64,000 bases of DNA from Bacteroidota bacterium. GTDB taxonomy: Bacteria > Bacteroidota > Ignavibacteria > Tepidaquicellales > Tepidaquicellaceae. The stretch covers positions 1 to 64,000 of the forward strand of contig JAFDZO010000018.1 in assembly GCA_018266845.1 (NCBI GenBank), written 5' to 3'. Positions 60,884-64,000 of the stretch are shown here, in pieces. Position 1 is the stretch's first letter. Every line of letters begins with the position of its first letter. Position numbers and translations under genes: made by a program. The notes below the pieces were generated by a model. The model worked only from the letters and a program-made list of their open reading frames with translations, was not told the origin of the DNA and searched no databases.

Positions 60884-63256
60884 ATGCTCAATTACAGAAA
60901 AGTATTTTTATATTTTATATCGTTATTTATTTTTTCCACCCTCTTTTTTTCTGCAGGAAATATTTACCCGCAATCAGGTCCGCCTGTATATAAAATTGTA
61001 AGTATAAATACCAAAGGAAACAAAAATTACGACTCTAAAACCATTGTATCTTATACAGGATTACAAGTAGGTCAGGAAATCTCAATTCCCGGTGAAGAGA
61101 CAAGAGACGCGGTGAAAAAATTATGGAATCTCGGACTATTTTCGGATATAAAAATTTATGTTGATAAGAAATTTGGAACTGATGCCTACCTTGTTGTTGA
61201 GGTTGCAGAGTATCCCAGAATTGAATCAATAGAAATTTCAGGCAACGATGAAATCGGCAAAAAAGATTTAGAGGCAAAAATCAATATGGTCAAAGGTGAA
61301 GTCATTACAGACCAAAAACTGAAAGACATTGAATACAATCTTTTGAAATACTATGCCGAAGAAGGCTTTGCGCTTGCGACTGTAAAAACCGATATGCTTG
61401 TATCGGCAAGCAACGAAGCGAGAATAAGGATAAAAATAAATGAAGGCAAAAGCTTAACCGTAAGGAACATAAAGTTTGAGGGAAACACGGGAGTAAAATC
61501 CGGCGACCTTAAAGGCGCAATGAAAGAAACTTCCGAAAAGGTCTGGTGGAAATTCTGGGAAGGCGCGAAATTCGATAAGAAAAAATTTGAAGAAGACAAA
61601 AAACTAATTTTAGCATACTACAAAGAAAAAGGATATAAAGATGCTGTAATACTGGAAGACGAACTTAAAGTTGACCCGGGCAAAGAAAACGTAAACATAA
61701 TAATTAAACTTGACGAAGGAAAAAAGTTTTATATTAACAGTGTTTCTTTCTCAGGCAATAAGCTTTACAGCGATTCTATTCTAAAAGGCAAGCTCGGCTT
61801 TAAGAAGGGCGATGTTTACAACATAAAGAAACTGCAGCAAAATTTATACAACAACGAATCGGAAACAGATATAAGTTCGACATACCTCGATAACGGATAC
61901 CTTGCTTTCAATGCCGATTTAGATGAAAAAATTGTCAATGAAAACAAGATTGACTTAAAAGTAAATATTACCGAAAATAATCCGTTTAGGTTTGGTCTGG
62001 TAAATTTTGAAGGCAATGATAAGACTAAAGATAAAGTGCTTAGAAGGGAAATGTATTCAATCCCCGGAGAATATTTTACAAAAAGCGCGGTTAAAAGAAG
62101 CATGGAGCAGCTTAGGGCATTGAACTATTTTAACCCTGAAAAACTTTCTCAGGATATTCAGCTTGCAAATGACTCAACCGTAAATATTAAGTACTTAGTC
62201 GAAGAGCGTTCATCTGACCAGTTCAATGCGTCCGTGGGTTACAGCGGCAGCTTTGGCATTACTGGTTCGCTCGGTCTTACATTTAACAACTTCGATATTT
62301 CAGAACCTCTTTCCGGCGGTGCAGGACAGATTCTTAATTTCAACTGGCAGTTCGGCGAAGGCGGAACATACAGAACTTTCTCTATCGGATTTACCGAGCC
62401 GTGGCTTTACAATACTCCGACATCACTCGGCTTTAATATCTATGATACAAGACAAAACTATTCTTATGACATCCGCGAAACAGGAGCATACGCAACAATA
62501 GGAAGAAGGCTAAAATGGCCCGATGATTTTTTCAGAGTTGATTACCAATTAAAATACCAGAAGACTGATGTTATCAACGGCGACAATTATTATCAAACAG
62601 GAGTAAGAGACCAGATAGCTTTAAAGCAGATTTTAACACGTTCATCGGTATTCGACCCTGTATATCCTACAGCAGGAACAAAGTTTCAGCTCTCGACCGA
62701 ACTTTCAGGCGGACCGTTCTTGCCGGGTAATACTGAATATATAAAAAATATTTTTACGATTGATGCTTATCAGGGACTGACCTACGACAGAAAATTAGTT
62801 TTATACACAAACTTTAATTTTTCTTTCATTAATTCTTTAGCAAGCGATAAATATCTTCCTCCGACGGAAACTTTTTATATGGGAGGAAACGGCTTAACAT
62901 ATAACACGATTTCCCTGCGCGGATATGATGACAGAAACATCGGACCGAAATCAACAAGCGGAAGCCCGATTGGCGGCAAAGTTGCAATTAAGTATTCGGC
63001 TGAACTAAGATATGCTTTATCATTAGACCCGCTTCCGATTTTTATTCTTGCTTTTGCTGATGCCGGAAACGTATGGGGAGATATTAAAAAAACCGACCCG
63101 TTTGACTTGAGACGTTCAGTAGGTTTCGGTACGCGGCTTCTTCTTCCGGCAGTAGGGCTTGTAGGATTTGACTTCGGTTACGGATTTGACAGACTTATTG
63201 AAGATAAGCAAGACCCGAAATGGCTTTTCCACTTCCAATTTGGAAGAGGATTTTAA
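60884..63256 (+). CDS. bamA: Outer-membrane protein assembly factor BamA
   Basis: 790 residues. Signal peptide (FLYFISLFIFSTLFFSAGNIY), five POTRA domains (about residues 40-430) and a 16-stranded barrel with the conserved SLRGYDDRNIGP L6 motif and C-terminal FHFQFGRGF. It inserts beta-barrel proteins such as the two barrels and T9SS parts in the outer membrane. 11 nt after uppS. Confidence 0.95.
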   Translation: MLNYRKVFLYFISLFIFSTLFFSAGNIYPQSGPPVYKIVSINTKGNKNYDSKTIVSYTGLQVGQEISIPGEETRDAVKKLWNLGLFSDIKIYVDKKFGTDAYLVVEVAEYPRIESIEISGNDEIGKKDLEAKINMVKGEVITDQKLKDIEYNLLKYYAEEGFALATVKTDMLVSASNEARIRIKINEGKSLTVRNIKFEGNTGVKSGDLKGAMKETSEKVWWKFWEGAKFDKKKFEEDKKLILAYYKEKGYKDAVILEDELKVDPGKENVNIIIKLDEGKKFYINSVSFSGNKLYSDSILKGKLGFKKGDVYNIKKLQQNLYNNESETDISSTYLDNGYLAFNADLDEKIVNENKIDLKVNITENNPFRFGLVNFEGNDKTKDKVLRREMYSIPGEYFTKSAVKRSMEQLRALNYFNPEKLSQDIQLANDSTVNIKYLVEERSSDQFNASVGYSGSFGITGSLGLTFNNFDISEPLSGGAGQILNFNWQFGEGGTYRTFSIGFTEPWLYNTPTSLGFNIYDTRQNYSYDIRETGAYATIGRRLKWPDDFFRVDYQLKYQKTDVINGDNYYQTGVRDQIALKQILTRSSVFDPVYPTAGTKFQLSTELSGGPFLPGNTEYIKNIFTIDAYQGLTYDRKLVLYTNFNFSFINSLASDKYLPPTETFYMGGNGLTYNTISLRGYDDRNIGPKSTSGSPIGGKVAIKYSAELRYALSLDPLPIFILAFADAGNVWGDIKKTDPFDLRRSVGFGTRLLLPAVGLVGFDFGYGFDRLIEDKQDPKWLFHFQFGRGF

Positions 63257-63302
63257 TTTTAAATTTAATAACTTAATAAATACTTAAAGGAGAACTATTC
63301 TT

Positions 63303-63869
63303 TTGAAAACATCAGTAATAAAAATTGCATTTGCTTTGGCGGCATTTGTAATTTTAATAAGCGCAGGAAATTCTTACTCTCAGACAAAAGTTGCGTATGT
63401 TGACAGCGAAGTAATTTTAAAACAGCTTCCTGAATCCCAAAAAATTCAGAAAGATATGGAAGCGTTACAAAAAGTTTATCTCGACACAATAACGGTTAAA
63501 GAAAATAACTTGAGAGCCATGGCTGATAATTTTAAGGCAAAATATGAAGATGCTCAAAAAAAGGTTGAATCAGGACAAGTTAAAGGCGAAGCTGAGCTTA
63601 AAGCTTTAAATGATGAAATACAAAACTTACAAAAAGAAATTCAAACCGAAGGTGAGGCTTTAGATGTTTACAAACAGAAAATACAGAACGAGTTATTAAA
63701 CAAACAGCAGGAACTTTTCAAACCGGTTAGAGATAAAGTAACTAAAGCAATCGAAGATATTGCAAAAGAAATGAAATATAATTTTGTGTTCGATAAGGCA
63801 AACGGCTCGTTAATCTACGGAGATAAAGAGTCTGATATTACTTTTAAAGTTTTAGACAAATTAAAATAA
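63303..63869 (+). CDS. OmpH/Skp-family periplasmic chaperone
   Basis: 188 residues from TTG with AAGGAG about 12 nt upstream. Signal peptide (VIKIAFALAAFVILISAGNSYS), QTKVAYVDSEVILKQLPESQ start of the mature part, and a long coiled coil (about 65-130) then FVFDKANGSLIYGD. Skp binds unfolded barrel proteins in the periplasm and hands them to BamA, in line with its position. Confidence 0.9.
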   Translation: MKTSVIKIAFALAAFVILISAGNSYSQTKVAYVDSEVILKQLPESQKIQKDMEALQKVYLDTITVKENNLRAMADNFKAKYEDAQKKVESGQVKGEAELKALNDEIQNLQKEIQTEGEALDVYKQKIQNELLNKQQELFKPVRDKVTKAIEDIAKEMKYNFVFDKANGSLIYGDKESDITFKVLDKLK

Positions 63870-63914
63870 TTTTTATTTGAATCTATATATCCTGTTTTTA
63901 AATTAAATTTTCTT

Positions 63915-64000
63915 ATGAACAAAGTAAAAACATTAATTTTTTTCATCGGCTTATTTATCGGGCTTGCTTCGCTTTCGCAGGCGCAGACAAAAGTAGGGTA
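63915..64000 (+). CDS. Second OmpH/Skp-like protein, 3'-truncated by window end
   Basis: Only the first 28 codons are present: MNKVKTLIFFIGLFIGLASL then SQAQTKVG, a signal peptide and the beginning of a mature QTKV(A/G)Y motif as in the preceding Skp. Tandem ompH genes after bamA are common in Bacteroidetes-like genomes. Confidence 0.75.
   Translation, partial: MNKVKTLIFFIGLFIGLASLSQAQTKVG

Overview
The window looks like chromosomal DNA of a low-GC, Gram-negative bacterium of the Bacteroidetes/Chlorobi/Ignavibacteria assemblage, most likely Ignavibacteria-like. Four secreted proteins end in the same type IX secretion C-terminal domain with a QNYPNPFNPxT-type motif, which from memory is typical of Ignavibacteria. 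The primary sigma factor is the short form (285 residues, no region 1.1). BamA, two Skp-like proteins and several beta-barrels show an outer membrane. Strong Shine-Dalgarno sequences occur only at some genes (for example tuf), and TTG/GTG starts are common.

Layout. 1-5.4 kb is a surface/secretion region: an LRR fragment, a YWTD beta-propeller with a T9SS tail, three tandem tail-collar (microcystin-dependent-protein-like) genes and a small barrel. 5.4-6.5 kb holds a D-Ala-D-Ala ligase. 6.9-15.9 kb, all on the minus strand, is the str/S10 block rpsL-rpsG-fusA-[tRNA locus]-tuf-rpsJ-rplC-rplD-rplW. It does not continue into rplB but into a small unknown gene, a PIN-domain gene and the primary sigma factor gene. 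The fusA-tuf spacer holds a tRNA-Ile with a UAU anticodon, two truncated tRNA copies, a third truncated copy and a GIY-YIG nuclease gene, all inside a partial duplication. 16-25 kb carries a copper-radical-oxidase-like protein, two YCF48-type T9SS proteins, a large barrel, a radical SAM activase and a TPR-LuxR regulator. 25-36 kb is mostly housekeeping (YigZ, Pcm, CdaA, M50 protease, PgeF, ArfB, MetF, FMN alpha-hydroxyacid oxidase) and ends in an M13 metallopeptidase gene broken by a frameshift. 36-54.9 kb contains uvrA, a stand-alone NIF3 insert-domain protein, a zinc-ribbon protein, RNase H, RNase P RNA, nadA, a large secreted subtilase, an Fe-S assembly group (Nfu, Mrp), an IMPase, ribH and a PHP phosphoesterase. 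54.9-56.0 kb is a gene-free tract packed with palindromes. 56-64 kb has a second Ddl, an FtsB-like protein, an M42 peptidase, trpS and the envelope cluster uppS-bamA-skp-skp2.

Functional themes are translation and its coupling to the sigma factor; envelope building (two Ddl, UppS, BamA, Skp); and T9SS-exported proteins. The intergenic DNA is rich in dispersed palindromes whose copies differ by compensating changes in the stems, suggesting a conserved fold. The least explained loci are the tRNA/GIY-YIG duplication, the PIN-rpoD cassette after rplW, the tandem collar genes, the leaderless copper-oxidase-like protein and a promoter-to-terminator unit without an ORF at 39.25-39.52 kb. No complete mobile element, prophage, rRNA or CRISPR array was seen.
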